Shown: positions 26,901 to 36,456 of the stretch, in pieces
How the letters are laid out: each line of letters starts with the position of its first letter
How positions within the stretch are numbered: the stretch's first letter is position 1
Assembly: GCF_900239935.1 (NCBI RefSeq)
Contig: NZ_LT965928.1
Location: forward strand, 2,090,976-2,154,975
DNA length: 64,000 bases
Origin: Pseudoalteromonas carrageenovora IAM 12662
Lineage (GTDB): Bacteria; Pseudomonadota; Gammaproteobacteria; Enterobacterales; Alteromonadaceae
Direction of reading: 5' to 3'
The notes under the pieces: generated by a model
The model's database searches: none
What the model was told of the DNA's origin: nothing
Seen by the model: the letters and a program-made list of their open reading frames with translations, nothing else
Program-made: the position numbers and the translations under genes

Positions 26901-28376
26901 TTAAATTTCCTTATAATTTTGTTTATTTGCTAATTTTATAATAATTTTGTTTTTTGGAAAAATACTTAAGGCGCTTGAGGTCAATTTCCCTCCATCAAAG
27001 AGGTACATTAATATGAAATAAATAATTATAAAAAATAACCCAGCAAAGACTACGTTTAAAATTATTAGCTCAAAATAAAAGATGTTACCTAAGCTTAGTG
27101 TTAGTAATATACTTATGACGGCACAGATAACAGGTGATATAAAACTTGAAAGATATTCACTAATAGTTATATTTAATAATTTACATGAACGCATCATAGA
27201 GGCAGTGCAATAAGTTAGCTTTGCAAGTATGAGGGCAGCTAAAAAACTTTCAACTCCCCAATATACACACAACGTTGTTATTGGCACTATAATAATTGAT
27301 AACTTTAATTGTAAATGAAACCACCATTTCGCATTATTAGTTAGAAGAATAATATTTTTTTGTGGAATGCCTAATATTACTATCATATATGCAATGCAGA
27401 AAGCTTTAAATATTAGAACTGACTCTAGCCACTTTTCTGTAAATAAAATAATAAATATATCTGATGAGTACGCGAATAAAAAAATAAAAATTGGATATAG
27501 TAGAACAACTGAAAAGTATACAGAGTTTAAAAATCCCACTTTTAGATTGCCATTTTCTGCCTGAGTTTTAGCTAATATAGGAAAGCTAACCTCAGATACT
27601 GTACCAATAAAGACCTCATTAATTATAGTAGATAACCTTTTAGCGACACTATAAAAACCTAACTGCCTATTCCCTAAAACACTCCCTATAATAAGAGATT
27701 CATAATTACTTAAGGCAAAAGTAAGGCCATTAGTTAACGTTGTATATATTGAAAATGAGTTTAGCTTTACTATATGTTCAAATTTAAAAACAAAAGAAAC
27801 TCTATCTCTTGTGGGTATGTATACAACTAAAAAATTGAAAATAGAAAGCACTACCTGAGACCAAATTAGCGCCCATATACCATAATCTAATGTGAGTAGT
27901 AATATTATTATAAAAGCAGAGATAATACCTGAAAAAAAAGTCCTCAAAGCTAAGTTTGCATACCTTTGTTCCTTTAAAAGCAGTATATTTAAAGTAGAGT
28001 ACAATCCATCAAAAATTAATTTAGAGCAAAATACCGCCAATGCATAATTAAATGTTTCAGTTTGAAAATCGAAAGGTGATATCAAGCAAAATACTAGTAT
28101 TGAAAATACGAGTAAAATTGAAACAAAAAAATTGAGCCAAAAAATACTACTAATCGTGGGAGTATCGCTAATTTGATATTTTATTATAGCTTCTCGCCAA
28201 CCTACTGGCATTAAGCTACTCGATATATAAATTATTGACAAAGCGAATGCTATCAAACCAAAATCTTCTGGTGCTAAAATTCTAGCCGAATACGTAAATA
28301 CAGCAAAGTTAATGATTGGTGGGAAAAATTTACTTATAAAAAGCCAGACTATCCCTTTAGATTTACTGTCATTCAC
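26901..28376 (-). CDS. wzx: Wzx-type polysaccharide flippase
   Basis: 491 residues with 12 to 14 hydrophobic helices, of the MOP exporter superfamily (polysaccharide transport/RfbX type). The N-terminal KGIVWLFISKFFPPIINFAV and ARILAPEDFGLIAFALSI are typical of lipopolysaccharide and EPS flippases such as WzxC and ExoT. It should move the finished lipid-linked repeat across the inner membrane for the Wzy-like polymerase. It overlaps the preceding GT2 gene by four bases (ATGA) and is followed after one base by the pyruvyl transferase gene. Confidence 0.9.
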   Translation of the reverse strand: MNDSKSKGIVWLFISKFFPPIINFAVFTYSARILAPEDFGLIAFALSIIYISSSLMPVGWREAIIKYQISDTPTISSIFWLNFFVSILLVFSILVFCLISPFDFQTETFNYALAVFCSKLIFDGLYSTLNILLLKEQRYANLALRTFFSGIISAFIIILLLTLDYGIWALIWSQVVLSIFNFLVVYIPTRDRVSFVFKFEHIVKLNSFSIYTTLTNGLTFALSNYESLIIGSVLGNRQLGFYSVAKRLSTIINEVFIGTVSEVSFPILAKTQAENGNLKVGFLNSVYFSVVLLYPIFIFLFAYSSDIFIILFTEKWLESVLIFKAFCIAYMIVILGIPQKNIILLTNNAKWWFHLQLKLSIIIVPITTLCVYWGVESFLAALILAKLTYCTASMMRSCKLLNITISEYLSSFISPVICAVISILLTLSLGNIFYFELIILNVVFAGLFFIIIYFILMYLFDGGKLTSSALSIFPKNKIIIKLANKQNYKEI

Positions 28377-29329
28377 TTGTTTAATCTTCTTCTAACGACG
28401 CGAATAAAAAATTGTGTCTTTAAATTTTTTAAAATAAAGATAAAAGCAGAAAGAGAATTTGTAATAGATTTTATAGTTGTTTTATAATTTTTATTTTTTA
28501 TTGAAGAGTAAAAACATATCCATTGCACTTTAATATTAATGCTTTGTGCGTGTCTTAGTAATAACTTTCTTTCATGAGAAGTTAAACTTTCTATCTTAGC
28601 TAACTCATAGTCGCAATCTCTCAATTTAATCAGATCTTTTTTACTATGATTACCTGATAGTGAGTTTTGACGAACAACAGCTACATACCCAGAAGCTTCT
28701 ATTAATTTTAATTTAGCTCCAAATATTAAACACCGACAATAGAGTTCATAATCTTCACCCAATCGCATATTTTCTTGATAAGTTAGGTTATTCTCTAATA
28801 AAAAATGACGTTTAATTATAGGTTTAATAAACCCAAGTTCTTTTCTAAACTCGCCTTTTTTAGTAATGTTCGACTCAATAAAATCTGATAAAGATATTAG
28901 CGTTGGAAATTTTTGTCTTTTTCCAAGCATTGCTGTTTTTCTGCTAGTTGTATCATTCTCATTTATACGAAATTTGTCATCTGCAATTAGCTCTATGCCT
29001 TCACTATGTGCTAATAACTTCTTAAAGCGACCTCTTTCAATATAGTCATCTGAATCAAGTACTGTTACCCATTTAGCTGTACACTTTGTGAGAGCAATAT
29101 TTCTAGCTTTCGCTGGCCCACTGTTTATATCAGTAGAAAATACAGAGACTTTTGTGAATTGCTTTTGTAAGCCTGCCAACATTTGCATAGTACTATCGGA
29201 AGAGCAATCATCTACTACAATCACTTGACTAACAAACTCGTCATCTACTACAGACTCGACTGCTCTTACGATTGTTTTTTCTGCATTATAAGCAGCTATA
29301 ATAACTGCTATAGTATTATTATTGAACAA
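28373..29329 (-). CDS. GT2 family glycosyltransferase (b), ExoO-like
   Basis: 318 residues: AVIIAAYNAEKTIVRAVESV, VIVVDDCSSDST, the DxD-type LDSDDYIERGRF (about residues 90-101), GFIKPIIKRHFLL and RLGEDYELYCRCL. It resembles the GT2 gene at 32355 along the whole length (GY.KP/GF.KP, LGEDYE/IGEDYY, GYV), so the two are duplicates with probably related acceptors. The layout matches ExoO-type transferases. It overlaps the flippase gene by four bases. Donor sugar cannot be assigned. Confidence 0.88.
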   Translation of the reverse strand: MFNNNTIAVIIAAYNAEKTIVRAVESVVDDEFVSQVIVVDDCSSDSTMQMLAGLQKQFTKVSVFSTDINSGPAKARNIALTKCTAKWVTVLDSDDYIERGRFKKLLAHSEGIELIADDKFRINENDTTSRKTAMLGKRQKFPTLISLSDFIESNITKKGEFRKELGFIKPIIKRHFLLENNLTYQENMRLGEDYELYCRCLIFGAKLKLIEASGYVAVVRQNSLSGNHSKKDLIKLRDCDYELAKIESLTSHERKLLLRHAQSINIKVQWICFYSSIKNKNYKTTIKSITNSLSAFIFILKNLKTQFFIRVVRRRLNK

Positions 29330-29379
29330 AATATATCCCTATCATTAGTCGTAACAAAGTTACGTTTCTCAACGTGTAG

Positions 29380-30549
29380 TCACCTAGTCGAATCAGCTTT
29401 TTTCCAAGTCACAGTTTTCTTGCCTGAAATGGACTGTAGAATACCAATACCAGCAGCAATATTAGCCATAGTAAAATATTCAGCTATTACCGCTAATTTT
29501 GAAACTACAGGTACTTTTGGGAATTTATTTAACCAAGATAAAATAGCCATTACATAAAAAATAACATGTAATATCAGAATTGAAGTGAAAAAATAGCCGC
29601 TTTCAAAAATAGCTAGATAAAAATTAGACACTAAAGCAGATATCATAAAAAATAGACTATACCAGCGTAATACTTTATGTGAGTAGAGTTTCCATAAATT
29701 AAACAGAGACAGCTTATTTAAACATTCAGCCCGCAAATGTTTATAACTATTATATGAGCGGTTACTGATCCTGACTTTTCTAGGAAACTCTTCGGCAGTG
29801 GTCTCTGCACCTTTTTCATAGGCTGTAATTGAATCATCAAATTTCAGTTTATAGCCTTGATTTACCACCCCCATTGAAGAACAAAAATCATCCAGAACAT
29901 GTACAGGTAATTCTCTTAACAGAGATCTTCTTATTGAAAAAATAGACCCATCGGCCCCCATCATCGAACCTGACAACGACTCCGACTTTTTAATCATTTC
30001 TTCATATTTCCAATACAACCCATTACTTTGCGTTGCCCCCTCAACATCATCATTGGTATAAATTAACTGCCCTGCTACACCACCAACGTCTTTATCTTCA
30101 TAACATTTTGCAATTTGTAATAAAGCATCACTTTTTAAATAAACATTAGCGTCAGAAAAAACCAATATATCGCATTCAATATCAACTAAAGCCTTATTAA
30201 TTGCATTAGTTTTGCCTAGACCATCACTCACTTCAAATAGCTCAACTCTACCAGGGTGTTTATCTATATATTGTTTAGTTATTTCTACTGTTTTATCTGA
30301 GGAAGTATCAGATATTACAAGAATTTTATAATTACTTGTGTCGTAATCTAAGGCGAGGTGATTTTCAATTTTTTTACTTATTACAGCTTCTTCGTTATGT
30401 GCTGGTACTACAATAACGATAGTTCTATCTGTATTTGAAAAATTAGCTTTAACATTATCTTTTTTAACTAAACCGCACATGTATATACTTAAAGGAAACA
30501 AAAAATATATATAAACCAAAAAAAATATTGAAATAAAAAATATTGTCAT
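29380..30549 (-). CDS. Membrane-anchored GT2 glycosyltransferase (c), ExoA-like
   Basis: 389 residues. An N-terminal membrane helix (IFFISIFFLVYIYFLFPLSI region) precedes a GT-A domain with IVIVVPAHNEEAVISKKI, NAINKALVDIECDILVFSDANVYL and DDFCSSMGVVNQGYKLKFDD. Two or three C-terminal helices follow (about residues 290-370). This is the processive-type architecture without the QxxRW of cellulose synthases being evident. ExoA of succinoglycan loci, which adds the second sugar, has similar anchoring. Located between the GH16 gene and GT2 (b). Confidence 0.85.
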   Translation of the reverse strand: MTIFFISIFFLVYIYFLFPLSIYMCGLVKKDNVKANFSNTDRTIVIVVPAHNEEAVISKKIENHLALDYDTSNYKILVISDTSSDKTVEITKQYIDKHPGRVELFEVSDGLGKTNAINKALVDIECDILVFSDANVYLKSDALLQIAKCYEDKDVGGVAGQLIYTNDDVEGATQSNGLYWKYEEMIKKSESLSGSMMGADGSIFSIRRSLLRELPVHVLDDFCSSMGVVNQGYKLKFDDSITAYEKGAETTAEEFPRKVRISNRSYNSYKHLRAECLNKLSLFNLWKLYSHKVLRWYSLFFMISALVSNFYLAIFESGYFFTSILILHVIFYVMAILSWLNKFPKVPVVSKLAVIAEYFTMANIAAGIGILQSISGKKTVTWKKADSTR

Positions 30550-30620
30550 TACTAACCACCATCCATTGCTATGCCTTATCTAAGGACTTTAAAAATATTA
30601 GATTTTCACCAGCATTATAG

Positions 30621-31433
30621 TTACTGATAAACCCTTACATAATCTATTAAAAACTGCTGTGGGAATATGGCGTCATCAATTCCATGTTTTCCTCCCCAAG
30701 AACCACCAATTGCTAAATTAATAATTAAATACATTGGCTCATCAAAAGGCCAATAATCTGCACTGTCGCCTTCTTTTTCATAGCTAAAAACTAACTTATC
30801 GTCTATGTAGAACTTAATTATATTGGGATGCTTTTCAACAGCATATGTGTGGTAATCTGTTAATAAATTATCTAATTTAAATTCTTTATTTATACCTTTT
30901 TTATTTTGATGATTTCTCTTTGTTGTATGCAAAGCTACATGCACTTTATTTTTTTTGTAGCCAACATACTCCATGAGATCAATCTCTCCTTTAGCAGGCC
31001 ACCCTTTCCCGCCTTTATCTGCACCGAGCAGCCAAATAGCGGGCCAAACACCTACACCTTTAGGCAATTTAGCACGCACTTCAATTCTAGCATGTGTCCA
31101 TGAGTTTAAGTTGCGTGTCGTTAGGCTCGCAGAAGTATAAGGTTGCTTCTTTGCTTCAAATAACTCTTGCCATAAACCTGAATCATTTCCAGCATCTTTT
31201 CGAGCCTCTATTATAAGGTTTCCATTTTTTACTCTAGAATTTTCTAGATTAGATACATTATAAAATTGCTTTTCTCCGTTACGAACATATCCTTTTTCGT
31301 ATCCCCATTTACTTTTATCTGGAAGGCCTTCGTAATTAAATTCATCACTCCAAATTAGTTTTTTAAACTCTTGTGCATATAATGAATGTGAAAATATAAA
31401 AAAGAATAAAGCGAAAAAAAATTTTCCCTTCAT
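30621..31433 (-). CDS. Secreted GH16 glycoside hydrolase (ExoK-like)
   Basis: 270 residues with a signal peptide (MKGKFFFALFFFIFSHSLYAQ). The beta-jelly-roll GH16 domain carries the catalytic motif GEIDLMEYVG (E-x-D-x-x-E, about residues 149-154), with WSDEFNYEGLPDKSKW at the start, GVWPAIWLLG and the end FLIDYVRVYQ. Family members cut beta-1,3 or beta-1,3-1,4 glucans, agar or carrageenan; ExoK in a succinoglycan locus trims the polymer made by its own locus. Its start overlaps the preceding GT2 gene by four bases, so it belongs to the EPS operon and a role in polymer trimming or release is likely. Substrate is inferred. Confidence 0.9.
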   Translation of the reverse strand: MKGKFFFALFFFIFSHSLYAQEFKKLIWSDEFNYEGLPDKSKWGYEKGYVRNGEKQFYNVSNLENSRVKNGNLIIEARKDAGNDSGLWQELFEAKKQPYTSASLTTRNLNSWTHARIEVRAKLPKGVGVWPAIWLLGADKGGKGWPAKGEIDLMEYVGYKKNKVHVALHTTKRNHQNKKGINKEFKLDNLLTDYHTYAVEKHPNIIKFYIDDKLVFSYEKEGDSADYWPFDEPMYLIINLAIGGSWGGKHGIDDAIFPQQFLIDYVRVYQ

Positions 31434-32353
31434 GCGTAGCTCCTTACTTTACCGCCAGATAAAATTCCATAAAAAAAACCAAAACCATGAGACAAATCAC
31501 ATAAGCTGTCTAAATGTGTACGTTTAGGACTAATCAAGAATGGTAAAAATGATAGTAAGCCCTTAACTATATATGCAGTACCTTTAAAGGCGCATGTACT
31601 CAATACCTTAAAAAAAGACTTATTGCAGCTTTCAATTTTAAAGCCTGTAGCTCCCATCCTAAAACAACGTCGTAATGCCCACTTAGTAGTTAAGCGTTCT
31701 TGTACTATGTGCTCTTGAACTATCGCACTTTGCACCCAGCTAATTTTACCACCGGATGCTGTAAGTCTTAAGAAAAGCTCTTTATCTTCACCACCGTGGA
31801 TTAGTGACTCATTAAATTTAAGATTAAATTTTTGCATTGTGTTGACGTCAATTAAAATATTATTAGTTGCCGCCCATTTAACAACTACACCTTCATTTAC
31901 CTTACGCTCATGATATAAACTTGCTAAATTGAAATATTTAGCTGTATTAGCTGGAAAGATAGCTTTTTGAGGTCCCGCGACAACGTCAAAACCATTCATT
32001 TTAGAGCAAAGTGATTGAAGCCAGTTTTGCTGCGCGAAAGCATCGTCATCAATAAAAGCTAGATAATCGTAGCTTTTATTTGTAGCAAACGTTAGAGCAT
32101 TATTCCGTGCATACGGTATACCTTTTTTTGTTTCGAGAGCATGGATGATCTTTACTTCACTTTCATTTGAAAACTTACTTAAACTATCACCAACTAGCTG
32201 ATTATGTTTTAGATTATTTTCAACAACCAATATACTCAATTCGATATTATTATTGATCTTTTGCTCAATAATACTCAATAAGCACTGCTCAAAGGTCGTA
32301 CTTCTACTTCCTGTTGTTAACACGGCAACTAGTACTTTCAAAGAAATCTCCAT
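31430..32353 (-). CDS. GT2 family glycosyltransferase (d), ExoM-like
   Basis: 307 residues: LVAVLTTGSRSTTFEQCLLSI, a GIPYARNNAL segment, FIDDDAFAQQNWL (DxD) and GGEDKELFLRLTASGGKI, then a basic C-terminal region. The order of motifs and the GGED...GG pattern match the gene at 33320, so these two form a second pair of duplicates, of ExoM type. Predicted to add a sugar, often glucose in ExoM relatives, on the cytoplasmic face. It overlaps the GH16 gene by four bases and follows GT2 (e) with a one-base gap. Confidence 0.87.
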   Translation of the reverse strand: MEISLKVLVAVLTTGSRSTTFEQCLLSIIEQKINNNIELSILVVENNLKHNQLVGDSLSKFSNESEVKIIHALETKKGIPYARNNALTFATNKSYDYLAFIDDDAFAQQNWLQSLCSKMNGFDVVAGPQKAIFPANTAKYFNLASLYHERKVNEGVVVKWAATNNILIDVNTMQKFNLKFNESLIHGGEDKELFLRLTASGGKISWVQSAIVQEHIVQERLTTKWALRRCFRMGATGFKIESCNKSFFKVLSTCAFKGTAYIVKGLLSFLPFLISPKRTHLDSLCDLSHGFGFFYGILSGGKVRSYA

Positions 32354-32354
32354 A

Positions 32355-33269
32355 TTAATTTAATAGTCTTTTTCTAATTGGGAGCCATAACAAACTGCAC
32401 GCTCTTGGGTTCGCTATTACTATACAGAGTGACTTTAAGACTTTTTTATTTTTAATTGACTCAACAAGTGAAATATAGCTTTTAGTTTTAGATAAGTTTC
32501 TACTTCTGAGTTTAAAAGCTTTATATTCCAAAGGTTGAAAAGGGTACATGTCTGCAAACTTTTTATCTCCCCATTGAAACTTATCGATATGCTCCTGATT
32601 AAGCTTCCCTGAAATAGAGTCCCCTCGGATGTTATATACATAACCACAAACTTCTACCACCTTAGCTTTCGCTTTCGCTGCTAAACAAGATGCTAAGAAA
32701 TAGTAGTCTTCACCAATGCGAACCTCAGGCCAATATCGCACCTTATTAGTTATTAAAAAAGACTTTAAAAAAATAGGTTTTACATAACCGGTGGTTTTTT
32801 TACCCATAAAATCTGAATTGCCAGCAATAAACTCAGCAAGTGATAAATTGCCCTTTTTGAGTTCATTATTAGTATAAAATGGCTTAAGCTCGTTAGGATC
32901 CCCTAAACACATGTAAAAATCATCGATTAAAATATCAGCGGTTCCATCATCTGAATTAATCATTGTATTTAATCTGTTAGGTAAAAAGTAATCATCCGAA
33001 TCTAAAACAGCTATCCACTTCCCTTTTGCAGCTGAAAACCCAATATTTCGAGCAGCTCCTGGACCACCATTTTTACTAGAACGAATTAACCTGACACGTT
33101 CATCTTTATAGTTTTCAACTACGCTACAAGTGTTATCATTTGAAAAGTCATCTACCACTATTACCTCAAGGTTTATATCTTGCTGCAAAGCCGAGTCTAT
33201 CGCCTTACTGATAAACTTCTCAGAATTCCATGCTGCGATAATAACTGAAACTTCTAATTCAACTTTCAT
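32355..33269 (-). CDS. GT2 family glycosyltransferase (e), ExoO-like
   Basis: 304 residues: VSVIIAAWNSEKFISKAIDS, VIVVDDFSNDNT, PGAARNIGFSAAKGKWIAVL, LDSDDYFLPNRL and IGEDYYFLASCLA. It is the sister of the gene at 28373. It sits between two ExoM-like genes. Role in the repeat unit is inferred from the locus; sugar and linkage are unknown. Confidence 0.87.
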   Translation of the reverse strand: MKVELEVSVIIAAWNSEKFISKAIDSALQQDINLEVIVVDDFSNDNTCSVVENYKDERVRLIRSSKNGGPGAARNIGFSAAKGKWIAVLDSDDYFLPNRLNTMINSDDGTADILIDDFYMCLGDPNELKPFYTNNELKKGNLSLAEFIAGNSDFMGKKTTGYVKPIFLKSFLITNKVRYWPEVRIGEDYYFLASCLAAKAKAKVVEVCGYVYNIRGDSISGKLNQEHIDKFQWGDKKFADMYPFQPLEYKAFKLRSRNLSKTKSYISLVESIKNKKVLKSLCIVIANPRACSLLWLPIRKRLLN

Positions 33270-33319
33270 ATGATTCCTTGTTGATAGAATCGACTAAACC
33301 CTCGATCATTTTAAAGTCC

Positions 33320-34213
33320 TTAGTACTGAGTTATCTCGTTTTTACCTAAAAGCTTTGCAAGTACTCCAAAATGTAGAGTCCCTCTTAGTAACCATTTATA
33401 TTTTTTATCACTACCAAGTATTGATATAAGGCACATAAATAAGCAGAACGTAAACTTACAGATTGCTAAAGCACTATATTTTATTTTATTTTTAAAACTA
33501 AACTTATGTTTGAGTACCCGGGCACCACATGTTTGTCCAAATCTAAATTTTCGTTTTAATAGCCACATTAAATTTGCTCTCTCTAACGGCACAGCTTCTG
33601 TTACTAATGCATCCGACGCAAAAGTGATATTGCCGCCATTAGAATAAACCGATGAAAAATAACTACTATCCTCCCCCCCCGATTTACCCAAAGAAAGGTC
33701 AAAACGCAGCTTAGCACAGGCAGGGTGCTTTAAATGAATTAGTGCGTTTGCCGTTGATGTAGTTTGTATTACACCTTTTACATACACTGGATGTTGGGAA
33801 TGAAAATCACATTCTTTCATCCAAGCTGGTGCATTTTCCTGATAAATAGCTTTAACTGGTCCGCAAACAACAGCAGCTTTTTCTAATTGTGCTTTTTTGT
33901 ATAAATTTGAAAGCCAGTAAACTGAAGCTATTTCATCATCATCAATTGATGCCATCCAATCGCAATCCACATTATCTAAGCATGCATTCCTTGCAATTGA
34001 GATATTTTGAGAAGGTGCATGTACATACCTTAAATTCAAACCAAATTCTTCAGCCCAAACTTCAATTGTATCTTTTGCTTTATTTGTTTTATCGTTGTCA
34101 GCAACTAATACCTTTAACGTTATATCCTCTGATAAAGACTGTTTTGCTAAAGACTCTAGTGTATCCCTGAGGCTACTTCGCTGGTATGTACATATTGCAA
34201 CACAAATTTCCAT
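33320..34213 (-). CDS. GT2 family glycosyltransferase (f), ExoM-like
   Basis: 297 residues: EICVAICTYQRSSLRDTLES, VLVADNDKTNKAKDT, SQNISIARNACLDN, SIDDDEIASVYWL (DxD) and GGEDSSYFSSVYSNGGNI, then a hydrophobic patch (KYSALAICKFTFCLFMCLISIL) that may associate with the membrane. Paired in sequence with the gene at 31430. First glycosyltransferase gene of the operon after galU, the polymerase and the epimerase. Confidence 0.87.
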   Translation of the reverse strand: MEICVAICTYQRSSLRDTLESLAKQSLSEDITLKVLVADNDKTNKAKDTIEVWAEEFGLNLRYVHAPSQNISIARNACLDNVDCDWMASIDDDEIASVYWLSNLYKKAQLEKAAVVCGPVKAIYQENAPAWMKECDFHSQHPVYVKGVIQTTSTANALIHLKHPACAKLRFDLSLGKSGGEDSSYFSSVYSNGGNITFASDALVTEAVPLERANLMWLLKRKFRFGQTCGARVLKHKFSFKNKIKYSALAICKFTFCLFMCLISILGSDKKYKWLLRGTLHFGVLAKLLGKNEITQY

Positions 34214-34226
34214 GTAGTAACCCTAT

Positions 34227-35213
34227 CTAATTAAACTTTCCATTTGTGGCAGATGACCATTTGTTTAATGCAACCTCAACTCCGCCATCAAACTTTTTAC
34301 CTTTTGATACTAACCAGCCTGGGTAAACATCAGTAGATTTCACTAATTTCATTACTCTATCGGGATGGATCCCAATATTGAACGCATTAAACAAGCGCAA
34401 AGTTTTTGCCACTCCAAGAACAAAAGCTTTTGGTAACATGACCGTTTTCACATTTTCAAAATGATTAGACTGAAAAGTTATTATGATATCTTCTAGAGTG
34501 TAGCCTTGGTGGTATGCACCATTAAACGTAATCAGTGTTTGGTTTTGTTCTTCAGCAAAATTAATAGCCTCAAGTAGATCATCTACGTATATGCACGCTT
34601 TAATGGTGTTCTTTCTTCCTGGATAAATAAATATGCCTTTACTAAGTAATGTTGCCAACCTAGTAAAGTTACCACCTTCGCCAGGCCCAAATACAACTGC
34701 TGGTCTTACTATTACTAAACGTTTATTTTTTAAATCTTTATTAAGCCATTCTTTATGGATTTTCTCTGCAATCATCTTAGAATAGCCATAAGAGGACTCT
34801 GGTTGTAATACGGTTTCTTCAGTTTTTTGCTCTTCGCTGGGCCCATAGACTGAAATCGAACTAGTAAAAACTATATGCTCAATACCTGCTCTTTCTGCAT
34901 ATTTACATACTTCAATTGCACCACATACATTTGTTTCATAATACTCATGGTGTTCATGCCCTGGAGTAGTATGAATAGCTGCAAAATTATAAATTTTTTC
35001 AACACCATCAAACTTCTCTAAAGAAGATAGATCCCTTACATCTGCTAAGATGTAATTTACACTTTCTCGTTTAACCTTAGGCTTTTTAATATCCACTGAA
35101 ATAATTTTTTTACATCCTTGAGTTATAAGCTTGTCAATAAGGTGGGAACCTATAAAACCTGAGCCGCCAAAAATAACTACACCTTTAAGTACTTCATCAC
35201 TCATAACTTTCAT
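34227..35213 (-). CDS. NAD-dependent sugar epimerase/dehydratase (extended SDR)
   Basis: 328 residues with the NAD-binding motif GGSGFIGSHLI (about residues 14-24), TSSISVYGPSE and the catalytic Y-x-x-x-K in YGYSKMIAEK, plus RPAVVFGPGEGGNF. This is the extended short-chain dehydrogenase family of UDP-sugar 4-epimerases and dehydratases, so it probably makes a nucleotide-sugar donor for the repeat unit. The exact reaction cannot be read from the motifs. Its start overlaps the end of the polymerase gene by 17 bases; the ATG four codons in (MSDEV) is an alternative. Confidence 0.85.
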   Translation of the reverse strand: MKVMSDEVLKGVVIFGGSGFIGSHLIDKLITQGCKKIISVDIKKPKVKRESVNYILADVRDLSSLEKFDGVEKIYNFAAIHTTPGHEHHEYYETNVCGAIEVCKYAERAGIEHIVFTSSISVYGPSEEQKTEETVLQPESSYGYSKMIAEKIHKEWLNKDLKNKRLVIVRPAVVFGPGEGGNFTRLATLLSKGIFIYPGRKNTIKACIYVDDLLEAINFAEEQNQTLITFNGAYHQGYTLEDIIITFQSNHFENVKTVMLPKAFVLGVAKTLRLFNAFNIGIHPDRVMKLVKSTDVYPGWLVSKGKKFDGGVEVALNKWSSATNGKFN

Positions 35214-36423
35214 CTTCCTTTAAATAAACCCAAGATATACACATAAAAAAGTGGATAATCGTAAACTGTTCAAACCAAACAGCTTCTAAAAACGTTTGTA
35301 AAAACATGTAACTCAAAATCAATATTGCAAAGAAATGAGAACTACCTAAGTGAATGTGTTCTAAATCGAATATCCTACTTATAAATATTACAATTAAATA
35401 TAAATATAGAAACAAACCTAATAAACCTAGCTCAACTGCCACATCTACGTACATGTTATGAAAATTAAACCCAGCTCCTGACGGGACGTGGTGCAAAGCC
35501 CAAATATCCTCAGCTATATTATTCCCAACGTAAAATAGACTTTGGAAGCCGACTCCTAAAATAGGGCTCTCTTTTATCAGAGATACACCTCTCTCCCATA
35601 AGTGGGTTCGACCAGTCAATGTAGGGTCTTTACCTACGCTATACATTAACTCATTAAAACTTCCGTTTATAAGTGAATAAACCAATAAGAACATGCAAAA
35701 TATAAATACAAAAGTTATAAGCCAATTAAACTTTCCCCTAGTAAATTTATCTAGAGATAAGTTCTGATAAAAAATAATAACTAAACTTATAAATACACTA
35801 CCTATGACAAAAATAATCGCGCCCAATGACTTTGCTTTAACTAACACTAAAGTTGACGTAAGTAGTAATACAGCCCCTAATAATCGACTAAAAATATCAA
35901 TTTTATTATTCATCGTTAGTGTAAGTGCTAATGCAATACACATAGATGTATTTGCAGCTAGATAATTTTTACTACCAAAAATACCAATTAAACTTATTTC
36001 GCCTGTCATCCCATTTAAAGCAGTTCTGGATGAAAACAAGCTCATCACCATTGCAATTAACATAATAAAAGCTGAGGCTCTTAAAAATAAATTAAGTGGT
36101 AAACGGCTAGCGATAACAACAGCATAAATAGTAGTCAGCAATAATTGTATATTTGCTCTTAATGCTGTAGCGGGAATATCAGACCAAACCACCGAAGCTA
36201 AACACAAACCCGGTATTAAAAATAATTCCCAGTTTATTCTGCACACTTTTAATGTATAGGTAATTCCAGATGCAGCATAAACTGTACCAGCTATTAAAAA
36301 TGTTAAAGCAGCGAGAGCCCCAAACATCGTATTAAACAGTAATGAACCAACAGCTAATGATGCCCAAATTGAAGCGTATAAATAATCTTTTTTTATAAGC
36401 ATTATAACCTTAGCTACAGCCAT
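35197..36423 (-). CDS. Wzy-like polysaccharide polymerase / O-antigen ligase family
   Basis: 408 residues with 10 to 12 hydrophobic helices and the Wzy_C (O-antigen ligase) domain. The large periplasmic loop holds LTGRTHLWERGVSLIKESPILGVGF and HNMYVDVAVELGLLG, the conserved Arg and His region of the family. In this locus a polymerase acting with Wzx and Wzc is more likely than a lipid A ligase; ExoQ plays this role for succinoglycan. ATG seven codons downstream (MLIKKDYLYASIW) is an alternative start. It follows galU by 33 bases. Confidence 0.85.
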   Translation of the reverse strand: MAVAKVIMLIKKDYLYASIWASLAVGSLLFNTMFGALAALTFLIAGTVYAASGITYTLKVCRINWELFLIPGLCLASVVWSDIPATALRANIQLLLTTIYAVVIASRLPLNLFLRASAFIMLIAMVMSLFSSRTALNGMTGEISLIGIFGSKNYLAANTSMCIALALTLTMNNKIDIFSRLLGAVLLLTSTLVLVKAKSLGAIIFVIGSVFISLVIIFYQNLSLDKFTRGKFNWLITFVFIFCMFLLVYSLINGSFNELMYSVGKDPTLTGRTHLWERGVSLIKESPILGVGFQSLFYVGNNIAEDIWALHHVPSGAGFNFHNMYVDVAVELGLLGLFLYLYLIVIFISRIFDLEHIHLGSSHFFAILILSYMFLQTFLEAVWFEQFTIIHFFMCISWVYLKEDESYE

Positions 36424-36456
36424 TCCATTTAAAAAATAACAATATTAAACAGTGAG

